Assembly: GCA_024405255.1 (NCBI GenBank)
Contig: JAKSOY010000252.1
Coordinates: 1 to 6,058 of the forward strand
DNA from: Kiritimatiellia bacterium
GTDB taxonomy: Bacteria > Verrucomicrobiota > Kiritimatiellia > RFP12 > UBA1067
Length of the DNA stretch: 6,058 nt
Direction: 5' to 3'
Shown: positions 1 to 5,834 of the stretch, piece by piece
Numbering within the stretch: the stretch's first letter is position 1
Layout: every line of letters begins with the position of its first letter
Notes under the pieces: model-generated
What the model was told of the DNA's origin: nothing
Seen by the model: the letters and a program-made list of their open reading frames with translations, nothing else
Database searches by the model: none
Position numbers and translations under genes: made by a program

Positions 1-32
1 TTGTTCGATTGTTCGATTGGGGGATTGGGCGA
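1..32. repeat. Period-8 tandem repeat inside the acyltransferase gene
   Basis: Four 8-base units run head to tail from the window edge: TTGTTCGA, TTGTTCGA, TTGGGGGA, TTGGGCGA (plus strand). The first two are identical and the others keep TTG....A. The tract may continue left of the window. An 11-base echo, TTCGATTGTTC (4-14), recurs exactly at 46-56 within the codons for the catalytic HLGTIE motif. On the coding (minus) strand the tract gives residues ~148-158 (LAQSPNRTIEQ), and the frame stays open. Its mobile or slippage origin is inferred. Confidence 0.75.
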
Positions 33-474
33 GGGCGGGGAGAACTTCGATTGTTCCGAGATGCGTGGAAATGAGGAAGGCGCCTTTCTTCGCGGCGATC
101 AACGCCTGGAAGGCTCGCGCCCCTGCATCGTCGCGTACGGACATTGTGGGCAGATTCTTCTTGAGCGTACAGGCATCCAGCTTGTCCGCAAGCGACCACG
201 CAAATCCCAGCAGATGGCGGTATAAACGGAAAGTGGAAAAGGGAAAATGGAAAATGGATTTGGGCAGCGCGGAGGGTGCGAATTCCGCCAGCACCGCGTG
301 GAAATCGCAGAGCGCCTTTTTCGCGGGACGCGCAAACGGATAGATGAAGGCCATCACCGGAATGCAGGCGAGTTTGAGAACACCCTTCCCGAAAAGGCGG
401 TAAAGTTGCCAGAGGATCGCCAGGCGGATTCGTCCCGCGCTCTGCTCACGCTGCGTATGCCAGGCCTCAGACAT
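1..474 (-). CDS. Lysophospholipid-acyltransferase-family protein (COG4261-like), N-terminal 158 residues, 3' end outside window
   Basis: The frame from the ATG at 474 is open to the left edge, giving 158 residues (MSEAWHTQREQSAGRIRL...). Residues 15-46 (RIRLAILWQLYRLFGK ... CIPVMAFIYPF) form an amphipathic/hydrophobic N-terminal segment usual in these membrane-associated acyltransferases. FRLYRHLLGFAWSLADKLD (82-100) and GAFLISTHLGTIEVLPAL (131-148) follow. HLGTIE (138-143) fits the H-X4-D/E catalytic motif, with His138 and Glu143; related proteins usually have HLGN here, so Thr141 is a variant. In APE-type clusters this family is thought to attach the polyene acyl chain to a lipid or glycan anchor. 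The start has GGGAGGG seven bases upstream, lying within the last codons of the exporter gene, and the genes overlap by 8 bases (ATGTCTGA). Residues ~71-83 and ~148-158 are encoded by short tandem repeats. The remainder of the protein, including later acyltransferase motifs, is not in view. Confidence 0.85.
   Translation of the reverse strand, partial: MSEAWHTQREQSAGRIRLAILWQLYRLFGKGVLKLACIPVMAFIYPFARPAKKALCDFHAVLAEFAPSALPKSIFHFPFSTFRLYRHLLGFAWSLADKLDACTLKKNLPTMSVRDDAGARAFQALIAAKKGAFLISTHLGTIEVLPALAQSPNRTIEQ
228..262. repeat. Period-7 tandem repeat inside the acyltransferase gene
   Basis: Five 7-base units run head to tail on the plus strand: GGAAAGT, GGAAAAG, GGAAAAT, GGAAAAT, GGATTTG, followed by GG. 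All begin with GGA and two are identical. The tract is markedly more A-rich than the surrounding GC-rich coding sequence. On the coding strand it gives residues 71-83 (PKSIFHFPFSTFR), in what appears to be a variable linker before the FAWSLADKL helix. The reading frame is kept. Confidence 0.75.
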
Positions 475-2530
475 CCTTCGACCCTCCCAGCGAAAAGAGA
501 TACGCGAAAAAGAGGCCGATCGCGAATGTGAGCCCCATCGACCGCGTGACGGGGAAGGATGTCAACGCCAACAGCCCGAGACCGGCGAAGCTCGTGAGAA
601 ACGAATACAACACGACCCGACGCGTCTCGGGCGCGGGATGCCCCCGATGGAAAATCGTGTAGTCGATTCCAAGCCCCATCAGTACGAAGAAGCAGAGCAA
701 CGTGAAGAACGTAATCGGCACGTCGAGGAGCATCAACGCTAAAACCGTCGACTGCAAGCTCAAGCAAATCGGAAATCCGAAGCGAACGAAGTTCCGCTTG
801 AAAAAGACGACCAGCAACACGCCGAACACGAGAAGGGATACGGTCAGCAGAGACAACGTCGATGCCGTGAATTCCGTAAAGAGAACCAATAACTCCACAC
901 GCGGTTTCAAGATCGTCACATGGGAATCCAACGGTTTCCTGGCTACACCCGCATACGGCGAGACGAGTCCCCCCGCCACGCGCATCGAACGAAGCATCGT
1001 CCGCAACGGTCCCTCCGGGAGCTGTTCGGGGTCGAGGAATCCATCTGGATTTTCGGACGGCATTTTAAGTCCGGTCTTCGCCGTGTAGGCGGCCCCTTGT
1101 TCCCGCACAAGCGCCGCCTTCAACGCGGCATTCTCGCGCTGTCGTTTGAGCGAAGGGATCACCGCCGACAGGCCTTTCACGCCCGCCGCCTCTTCGCGTT
1201 CGAGTGCCTCCTGCAACGTCTCGCCCGCAACAAACGCGAAGCGCTGCGTCTGCACGGGACTGATCGTCAGGAGCTTCTTCTCGCTCTGCGCGAGATAGAC
1301 GTCGGGACGATAGAACGCCGTGGGGTCCATGACAAGCTGCGGCGTCGGATGCCGACACACGAAGAGTCCCGCCAAGACCACAAAAACGACCCAGGACCAG
1401 CGCCCCACACAGCGACGCGCCGAACACGGGGGAACGACGATCGTCCCCGCGTTCCTACACGGCCACAGCACAACGTACGTCGCTACCGCGAGCAACCCCG
1501 CGCTTGTAAACAGCGCCATCTGCCGCAACACGCTCACCGCCGCAAACAGCAGCGGCGCGAAACAGGCGAGCGTCGTCGCGAGCGAGAGCGCAAGCGGACG
1601 CATGATCTTCCGCACATCGCCCGCTGCGCGCGCATGATACACATAGTCGACGGACAATCCAATCAGCGACGTGCCGAACACAAAGGTGAGCACATGGGGA
1701 CGCGGGAAAAACGCAAAGAGCATCCCCGTCGCAGCCAACGCCCCCACGCCCAGCGCGAGCAGCAGCTGCGGCAGAAAACGAAACGAGCGAAAGAGCAGCC
1801 ACCCGAAGAGCACGACGAGCGCAAGCGAAATTCCCGAGAGCAAATTGATTTCGCGCTTCGACTGCTCGCTCGCGCGCGCGGTGTGAAATGCGGGACCGCT
1901 GCACCAGATGCGACACGGCGCGTCTTTCGTCTCATTCGCCTGTTCACACGCGACAAGAAAGGATACAATCTCGGCTGCCGGTACGGTGGCGAGATCGACC
2001 GTGAGCAGGCGATAGCAGGTCTCGTCCTGCTCGAACACGGGATCGCCCGCGTCAAGCGACCACCCGCCCGCAAGATTCGTTTCCAGCGCCAGCGCGTAGT
2101 CCGTGCCAAGCAGAAACGGATCGCGTTTCGCACTGAAGAGCGGTGGCACAGGACCGAACAAACGCGCGGCCGACTCTTCCGCCACCTGCGCATATTGACC
2201 CGAAAGGAGGAGTTCGCGCGTCGCGAGCGCAAGCAATCCCGCCTTGTGCGTATCAATGAAGGCGAGCGTCTCCTTGTAGTCCGGCTGCGGCGGTTGATGG
2301 AGTTGAGCACGAATCTGCGCGGCACGTTCCTTCAGCACATCGGGGTCCTGTCCCTCCAGCAGGAGGCGACCTTGCGTGGCAAGTCCTTTCGCCATCTCGC
2401 GCATCACGCCCCCGTGCGCCGAATCGATCAGGCCGTAGAGATCCGTCTCCACACCCTGCGGCAGACGCACCGCCAGCACGCCGGCGAGGAGGAACAGAAC
2501 GACAAGGAAACTGGCACGGAGGATTTTCAA
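467..2530 (-). CDS. MMPL/RND-family exporter (COG4258-like) of the polyene cluster
   Basis: A 687-residue inner-membrane protein with the duplicated RND/MMPL plan. One helix lies at residues 4-22, followed by a ~200-residue periplasmic domain. A five-helix bundle at about 229-247, 252-274, 277-294, 308-333 and 336-356 comes next, then a helix near 378-394, a second periplasmic domain (~395-545), and helices at about 556-577, 582-602, 606-624, 640-658 and 663-682. The two MMPL signature motifs with the proton-relay-type Asp are present: GLSVDYVYH (291-299, Asp295) and GLGIDYTIFHRG (619-630, Asp623). It should use the proton gradient to move lipid-like product to the periplasm, presumably with the LolA-like protein just upstream. 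The start is a TTG at 2530 sharing TTGA with the upstream stop; the next in-frame Met is 43, after the first helix, so the TTG is preferred. The 3' end overlaps the acyltransferase start by 8 bases. The product exported is inferred. Confidence 0.92.
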   Translation of the reverse strand: MKILRASFLVVLFLLAGVLAVRLPQGVETDLYGLIDSAHGGVMREMAKGLATQGRLLLEGQDPDVLKERAAQIRAQLHQPPQPDYKETLAFIDTHKAGLLALATRELLLSGQYAQVAEESAARLFGPVPPLFSAKRDPFLLGTDYALALETNLAGGWSLDAGDPVFEQDETCYRLLTVDLATVPAAEIVSFLVACEQANETKDAPCRIWCSGPAFHTARASEQSKREINLLSGISLALVVLFGWLLFRSFRFLPQLLLALGVGALAATGMLFAFFPRPHVLTFVFGTSLIGLSVDYVYHARAAGDVRKIMRPLALSLATTLACFAPLLFAAVSVLRQMALFTSAGLLAVATYVVLWPCRNAGTIVVPPCSARRCVGRWSWVVFVVLAGLFVCRHPTPQLVMDPTAFYRPDVYLAQSEKKLLTISPVQTQRFAFVAGETLQEALEREEAAGVKGLSAVIPSLKRQRENAALKAALVREQGAAYTAKTGLKMPSENPDGFLDPEQLPEGPLRTMLRSMRVAGGLVSPYAGVARKPLDSHVTILKPRVELLVLFTEFTASTLSLLTVSLLVFGVLLVVFFKRNFVRFGFPICLSLQSTVLALMLLDVPITFFTLLCFFVLMGLGIDYTIFHRGHPAPETRRVVLYSFLTSFAGLGLLALTSFPVTRSMGLTFAIGLFFAYLFSLGGSKDV
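482..488 (-). promoter_or_regulatory. Ribosome binding site of the acyltransferase gene, inside the exporter gene
   Basis: GGGAGGG on the minus strand lies seven bases before the ATG at 474. It overlaps the codons for the final Gly-Gly-Ser of the exporter. Together with the 8-base gene overlap it fixes the start of the acyltransferase. Confidence 0.7.
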
Positions 2531-2979
2531 CGTTTCATCTCAATCGCGAGTTTATCGCCGTTCTTGAACGAGACAGTCACGCGATCGGGGAATCCCGTCG
2601 GCGGCTCGGCTTTGACGTCCTTTACGAAATCCTTCACTTCCTTGATCTCGAAGATCTTCGCGATTTCGTCGACATTGTTCTTGAGGCGACGCGTCGTCTT
2701 CTTGTTGTTGACGACCAGCGTGTAGTTCGTCGGCGTGGCGATGAACGTGGACGGCAGCGGTTTCAGCGTCTGCCACTCGAAGAACTTCCCTTTCTCGAAC
2801 CGGAACGTCCCGGTCGACGTAATCGTCACCTCGACATCGGCGAGCGTCTTTCGCTGTACGAATGTACCCGACGCCCGTTCCGGCAGAGCCGCATCCATCC
2901 CGCCGTAGGCAAGCAGACTCGTCAACACGGCGACAACGGCCACCCTCACGCCTGAAAACACATCACGCCACTGGCACAT
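2527..2979 (-). CDS. LolA-like periplasmic carrier of a polyene/lipid export system
   Basis: A 150-residue exported protein. Residues 11-24 (VRVAVVAVLTSLLA) form the hydrophobic core of a signal peptide, with likely cleavage around residues 30-33; no lipobox cysteine is seen. The mature part begins with the LolA-type signature SGTFVQRKTL (37-46), then STGTFRFEKGKFFEWQTLKP (55-74), matching the F-x-Q-x-K ... G-x-F-x-F ... W-x-x-x-x-P pattern of LolA-fold proteins. Later strands include YTLVVNNKK and DRVTVSFKNGDKLAIEM. LolA folds carry lipid or lipoprotein across the periplasm; in APE-type clusters a LolA-like protein accompanies the MMPL exporter. I start at the ATG at 2979 because it has AAGGAG seven bases upstream and yields the signal peptide; the frame further upstream to 3240 lies inside the previous gene. 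It overlaps the fusion gene by 34 bases and the exporter by 4. At 150 residues it is shorter than typical LolA (about 200). Fold call fairly sure, exact cargo unknown. Confidence 0.82.
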   Translation of the reverse strand: MCQWRDVFSGVRVAVVAVLTSLLAYGGMDAALPERASGTFVQRKTLADVEVTITSTGTFRFEKGKFFEWQTLKPLPSTFIATPTNYTLVVNNKKTTRRLKNNVDEIAKIFEIKEVKDFVKDVKAEPPTGFPDRVTVSFKNGDKLAIEMKR

Positions 2980-4700
2980 ACATCCGCTCCTTTTCGATAC
3001 TCGTAGATGATTTCCGTCTCGCCCTTGCGTGTCAGCGTCAGATGCACGATATCGCCCGGCACCACGACCCGCGTGAATTTCATCTTCTTCACCGACACCA
3101 GCGTCAGCGGCCGCCGAAGGAAGGATTCCGCAAAATGCCGGGCGATCCCCAACTGCACAACACCCGGCAACACGGCGAAGCCCGGGAAGTGTCCTTCGAA
3201 ATACGGCGCACCTGCATCGAACACGCAATCGGCCTCCCACGCGGATTCCGTTCGCACCACCTGCGAGACAAACGGTTCCACAAGGTTCGACTCGAGGATC
3301 TCCACCAGCCGGGCCGTCTGCACCTTGCCCTGCGCATTACGCGGCAGCTCGTGCACGAAACGATAGCGTTTGGGGACAGTCCCCTTCGGAAAGATCGGCA
3401 GAAGCTTCGTCCGTAAGTCCCGCGCCAGCGCCTTCTTCCCACGCGACGTATCAACATCCGGCGCGAGCACCACCACGGCACCCAGCATGGGACCGTGCTT
3501 GCCCTCCAACTTCGCCAGCGCCACTTCTTTCACATCCGGCAGCGCCGCCATCTTCGCTTCCATCTCAGGCAGGGACACACGTTGCTCGGCGATCTTCACA
3601 AGCCGGTCGCGGCGCCCCAGCAGCTTGAAGCTTCGTCCATCGGGGGCCAGTTCGACGCCGTCGCCCATCACGAATTCCTTCGCATACGAAAATGGGGACT
3701 TCACCACCAGACGTCCTTCGGCATCGGCCCGCACCTTCACGGGATCGAACACCTGCCAGTCGCAATCGGGCACATCCTGCCGCCGCCACGCGACACCGCC
3801 TGTCTCCGTGCTGCCGAAGATCTCGCGCGGGGCAAGTCCGAACACGCGTTTCGTCGCGGCGCTCACGGGGGCCGTCAGCAGCGCCCCGCTCGTCACGATC
3901 TCCACGCAGTTCTGCGGCACCTCGTACTGGTCTGCGTACGCGCAGAAGCGTTCGAGGAAACTCGGGGTCGTCACGAGAAAAACCTTTTCGGCGGCGCGCA
4001 TTTTCGCGAGCAGCGATTCGGGTGTCAGAATCACTTCCGGATCGACCGTACATCCCGTCGCCTGCGGCAGCAGAACACGCCACAGCATCCCGTACATGTG
4101 CGGCGCTTCGATCGTCGCGAGGAAGACGGGCTTGACGTCGCCCTTCTTCCCGGACGCGAAACAGGCGAGATGCGCACGATGATAGGCGACCTCTTTCGCC
4201 AGCGTCGGAAACGGCTTCACAATCCGTTTGGGCGTCGCCGTCGAACCCGAGGTGTGGAACACCGCCGCGAAACGGCGCGCACGAATCAGACGCTCGACGA
4301 GCAGGATCAATCCCGTTGCGCAATAGGAGAGGCAGCAATTCCAGACCACCCAGACGCACGGCACGTCAATGCCCGCCTTTTCAAGGTGCCACATCGGACC
4401 CGGCGCGAAGATGGTTCCAATGGCAATCAGGCCATTCACCACCAGCCACGATGTCCAGAAGATCGTGTAGGTGCGGCAATACCCTTCCGCATCCGGCGGC
4501 AGAATATGCGGCGGGATCTTCTTTGCGAGCGTGTAGCAGAGCGATTCCCTTCCCAGCAGCGACAACCCGAACGAACTCGCCATCAAACCGCTCATGAACA
4601 CCGGATACCACGCCACGAAAACGAAGCGTTTGAAAACAAGCGCGGCGGCGATGCACGCCGCCAGTACGAGCAAGGTCCAATATTTCCTGAACAAGGTCAT
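2946..4700 (-). CDS. ApeG-ApeH-ApeI-like fusion: membrane domain, AMP-ligase core, hot-dog dehydratase
   Basis: A 584-residue multidomain protein. Residues 1-145 are hydrophobic and resemble the COG4648 membrane protein (ApeG): helices near 8-26, 28-49, 80-100 and 113-136, with WYPVFMSGLMASSFGLSLLG (31-50) and LPPDAEGYCRTYTIFW (67-82). Residues ~146-465 are an adenylate-forming ligase (ApeH-like) that should activate a carboxylic-acid starter with ATP for loading on an ACP: P-loop HTSGSTATPK (149-158), HMYGMLWRVLLP (201-212), IFGSTETGGVAWR (294-306), LGRRDRLVKI (361-370) and the C-terminal Lys459 in NAQGKV. Residues ~475-584 are an ApeI-like dehydratase domain with YFEGHFPGFAVLPGVVQLG (500-518, active His504). 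The P-loop follows the membrane domain directly, so the usual ~100 residues before it in stand-alone ligases seem to be missing. Position 518, where FabZ/FabA have Glu/Asp, is Gly. ATG at 4700 has GAAGG four bases upstream. It probably works at the inner membrane with both ACPs. Confidence 0.9.
   Translation of the reverse strand: MTLFRKYWTLLVLAACIAAALVFKRFVFVAWYPVFMSGLMASSFGLSLLGRESLCYTLAKKIPPHILPPDAEGYCRTYTIFWTSWLVVNGLIAIGTIFAPGPMWHLEKAGIDVPCVWVVWNCCLSYCATGLILLVERLIRARRFAAVFHTSGSTATPKRIVKPFPTLAKEVAYHRAHLACFASGKKGDVKPVFLATIEAPHMYGMLWRVLLPQATGCTVDPEVILTPESLLAKMRAAEKVFLVTTPSFLERFCAYADQYEVPQNCVEIVTSGALLTAPVSAATKRVFGLAPREIFGSTETGGVAWRRQDVPDCDWQVFDPVKVRADAEGRLVVKSPFSYAKEFVMGDGVELAPDGRSFKLLGRRDRLVKIAEQRVSLPEMEAKMAALPDVKEVALAKLEGKHGPMLGAVVVLAPDVDTSRGKKALARDLRTKLLPIFPKGTVPKRYRFVHELPRNAQGKVQTARLVEILESNLVEPFVSQVVRTESAWEADCVFDAGAPYFEGHFPGFAVLPGVVQLGIARHFAESFLRRPLTLVSVKKMKFTRVVVPGDIVHLTLTRKGETEIIYEYRKGADVCASGVMCFQA
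2987..2992 (-). promoter_or_regulatory. Ribosome binding site deciding the LolA-like start, inside the fusion gene
   Basis: AAGGAG on the minus strand lies seven bases before the ATG at 2979. It sits within the last codons of the ligase-dehydratase fusion and decides the start of the LolA-like gene, which would otherwise have a much longer open frame. Confidence 0.75.
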
Positions 4701-4735
4701 CCCGCCTTCATCCCCTGCGAGAACGCACGACGCAC

Positions 4736-4981
4736 TCAGCTCGCAAGGAGCTTCATCACCGCCTTCGTCACATCGTTGAGCGTGCGGATCTGGCGGAAGT
4801 CTTCCGGGTTCACCTTCTTCTTCGTCTCCTGCTGCAGACGCACGACCAAGTCGACCGCATCAATGGAATCGAGATCGAGCTCCGTAAAGAGATTCGTCTC
4901 GGGCTTCAGCTTCGCCGCATCGCATTCAAATTCTTCGACAAGGATGTCCTTGATCTTCTGCTCGACTTCTGCTTCCGTCAT
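4736..4981 (-). CDS. Acyl carrier protein, ApeF-like (second of two ACPs)
   Basis: An 81-residue acyl carrier protein with the phosphopantetheine Ser39 in LDLDSIDAVDLVVRLQQ (35-51). The LDSIDAVDLVVRLQ block, followed by VNPEDFRQIRTLNDV (56-70), is the pattern of the second APE-cluster ACP, ApeF, and is clearly different from the ACP just upstream. In APE systems two non-redundant ACPs carry starter and extending chain intermediates. I start it at the ATG at 4981 because the helix I sequence MTEAEVEQKI begins there and a strong AAAGGGGA lies six bases upstream. An extended frame back to 5023 would overlap the preceding ACP and adds only WKPQPSKSSKGTD. The gene follows the first ACP after 19 bases and precedes the ligase fusion by 35 bases. 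A pair of adjacent, different ACPs next to COG4648/AMP-ligase sequence is a hallmark of this cluster type. Confidence 0.93.
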   Translation of the reverse strand: MTEAEVEQKIKDILVEEFECDAAKLKPETNLFTELDLDSIDAVDLVVRLQQETKKKVNPEDFRQIRTLNDVTKAVMKLLAS

Positions 4982-4986
4982 GTCTG

Positions 4987-4994
4987 TCCCCTTT
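4987..4994 (-). promoter_or_regulatory. Ribosome binding site of the second ACP
   Basis: AAAGGGGA on the minus strand, its G run ending six to seven bases before the ATG at 4981, in the 19-base gap between the two ACP genes. It supports the 81-residue form over the longer frame from 5023. Confidence 0.7.
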
Positions 4995-5000
4995 GAACTT

Positions 5001-5264
5001 TTACTTGGCTGCGGCTTCCACAAAATCCGCCAGCGTCTTCACCGAATAAAATGTCTTCTTGTTGTCGGCCGGGTTGGACGAGAACGTCACGCCGAACGCC
5101 TTCTTGATGGCCATACCGAGTTCAAGTGCATCGATGGAATCGAGTCCCAGCCCCTCGCCGAACAGCGGCATCTCGGTTTCGATATCCGCTGCCGTCAGGT
5201 CTTCCAAGTCAAGCGCGGTGACGATGGTCTCCTTGAGCTTGTTTTCAATTTCTTCTCGTGTCAT
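5001..5264 (-). CDS. Acyl carrier protein, ApeE-like (first of two ACPs)
   Basis: An 87-residue acidic acyl carrier protein. The phosphopantetheine site is Ser43 in GLGLDSIDALELG (38-50), near the start of helix II. The preceding PLFGEGLGLDSIDALELG block is the form typical of the APE-cluster ACP ApeE, rather than the DSLD form of the fatty-acid ACP AcpP. The region after helix II carries an insertion (SSNPADNKKTF, 62-72) before the last helix (LADFVEAAA). The role is to carry the growing acyl/aryl-polyene chain as a thioester on 4'-phosphopantetheine in the cytoplasm; a phosphopantetheinyl transferase is needed but not seen here. The ATG at 5264 lies 9 bases after the rdgB stop, with AAGGA six bases upstream. 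The family call is firm; assignment to polyene synthesis rests on sequence type and neighbours. Confidence 0.93.
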   Translation of the reverse strand: MTREEIENKLKETIVTALDLEDLTAADIETEMPLFGEGLGLDSIDALELGMAIKKAFGVTFSSNPADNKKTFYSVKTLADFVEAAAK

Positions 5265-5270
5265 GTCTTT

Positions 5271-5275
5271 TCCTT
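5271..5275 (-). promoter_or_regulatory. Ribosome binding site of the first ACP, overlapping the rdgB stop codon
   Basis: AAGGA on the minus strand, six bases before the ATG at 5264, shares its first two A's with the TAA stop of rdgB (5276-5274). Ribosomes finishing rdgB would end directly on this site, suggesting coupled translation of rdgB and the first ACP. Confidence 0.65.
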
Positions 5276-5834
5276 ATCCGAGTAAAAGAGTCTTCACCTG
5301 AGCAAGCGCACGCGCGCGATGCGAAATCTTGTTCTTCTCCACTTCGCCCAGATCGGCGAACGACCGGTCGAATCCCGTCGGCACGAAAAGCGGATCGTAG
5401 CCAAAGCCGCCCGCACCCGAAGGTTCGGTCGAGATGCGTCCCGGACACTCCCCGCGCACCACGTGTTCCGCGCCATCCGGTGCGACCAGCGCCACCGCGC
5501 AAACGAACCGTGCGGCACGATTCGCCACCCCCGAGAGGTTCTTCAAGAGGAGTGCATTGTTGGCCGGCGTACTCGACGGCTCGCCCGCATAACGGGCGGA
5601 CCGCACGCCTGGTGCGCCATTGAGGGCCTCGACTTCCAGCCCCGAGTCATCCGCCATCGACCAGGCGCCCACATGGCGCGCGGCGATCGCGCGAACCTTG
5701 ATCAGCGCGTTGCCTTCGAATGTTTCCGCCGTCTCTTCGGCATCCGGATCGTCTGCGCAGATCTCAAAGCCCGGCAGAATCTCGCCGATCTCGCGCAGCT
5801 TGTGCGCATTGTGTGTTGCGACAAATAATTTCAT
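5274..5834 (-). CDS. rdgB: RdgB/HAM1-family non-canonical purine NTP pyrophosphatase (dITP/XTP pyrophosphatase)
   Basis: This 186-residue cytoplasmic enzyme is expected to hydrolyse dITP, ITP and XTP to the monophosphates plus pyrophosphate, keeping deaminated purines out of DNA and RNA. All family motifs are visible: the N-terminal substrate loop ATHNAHKLREI (residues 6-16), FEGNALIKV (39-47), the catalytic/metal block ADDSGLEVEALNGAPGV (61-77, with the Asp pair 62-63), SARYAG (79-84), GGFGYDPLF (142-150) and the C-terminal NKISHRARAL (168-177). The length is normal for the family (about 185-205). The ATG at 5834 overlaps the stop of the upstream gene (ATGA) and has an AAGGA six bases upstream. 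The TAA stop at 5276-5274 overlaps the ribosome binding site of the following ACP gene, so this housekeeping gene appears to be joined to the polyene-type operon rather than being part of its chemistry. Confidence 0.97.
   Translation of the reverse strand: MKLFVATHNAHKLREIGEILPGFEICADDPDAEETAETFEGNALIKVRAIAARHVGAWSMADDSGLEVEALNGAPGVRSARYAGEPSSTPANNALLLKNLSGVANRAARFVCAVALVAPDGAEHVVRGECPGRISTEPSGAGGFGYDPLFVPTGFDRSFADLGEVEKNKISHRARALAQVKTLLLG

Noticed and set aside
920..2725. Plus-strand open frame of 601 residues opposite the exporter and LolA-like genes
   Set aside because: It is extremely Arg/His-rich with no hydrophobic core, motif or ribosome binding site, crosses a gene boundary on the other strand, and lies antisense to two genes with clear family motifs. 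It is a by-product of GC-rich codon use.
2527..3240. Longer 237-residue version of the LolA-like gene starting at 3240
   Set aside because: The extra N-terminal residues are Arg/Gly-rich shadow sequence inside the dehydratase domain. The ATG at 2979 has a strong ribosome binding site and gives a signal peptide.
4701..4735. Gap between the second ACP and the fusion gene as a possible terminator or promoter
   Set aside because: The 35 bases have no convincing stem-loop with a T run and no -10/-35 pair; they carry only a purine-rich stretch suited to ribosome binding.
4736..5023. 95-residue version of the second ACP starting at 5023
   Set aside because: It would overlap the first ACP and add a non-homologous peptide. 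The ATG at 4981 has a good ribosome binding site and begins at helix I.
3495..5285. Plus-strand open frame of 596 residues opposite the fusion gene and both ACPs
   Set aside because: It has the same Arg/His/Gln-rich shadow composition, spans three well-supported minus-strand genes, and has no recognisable domain.
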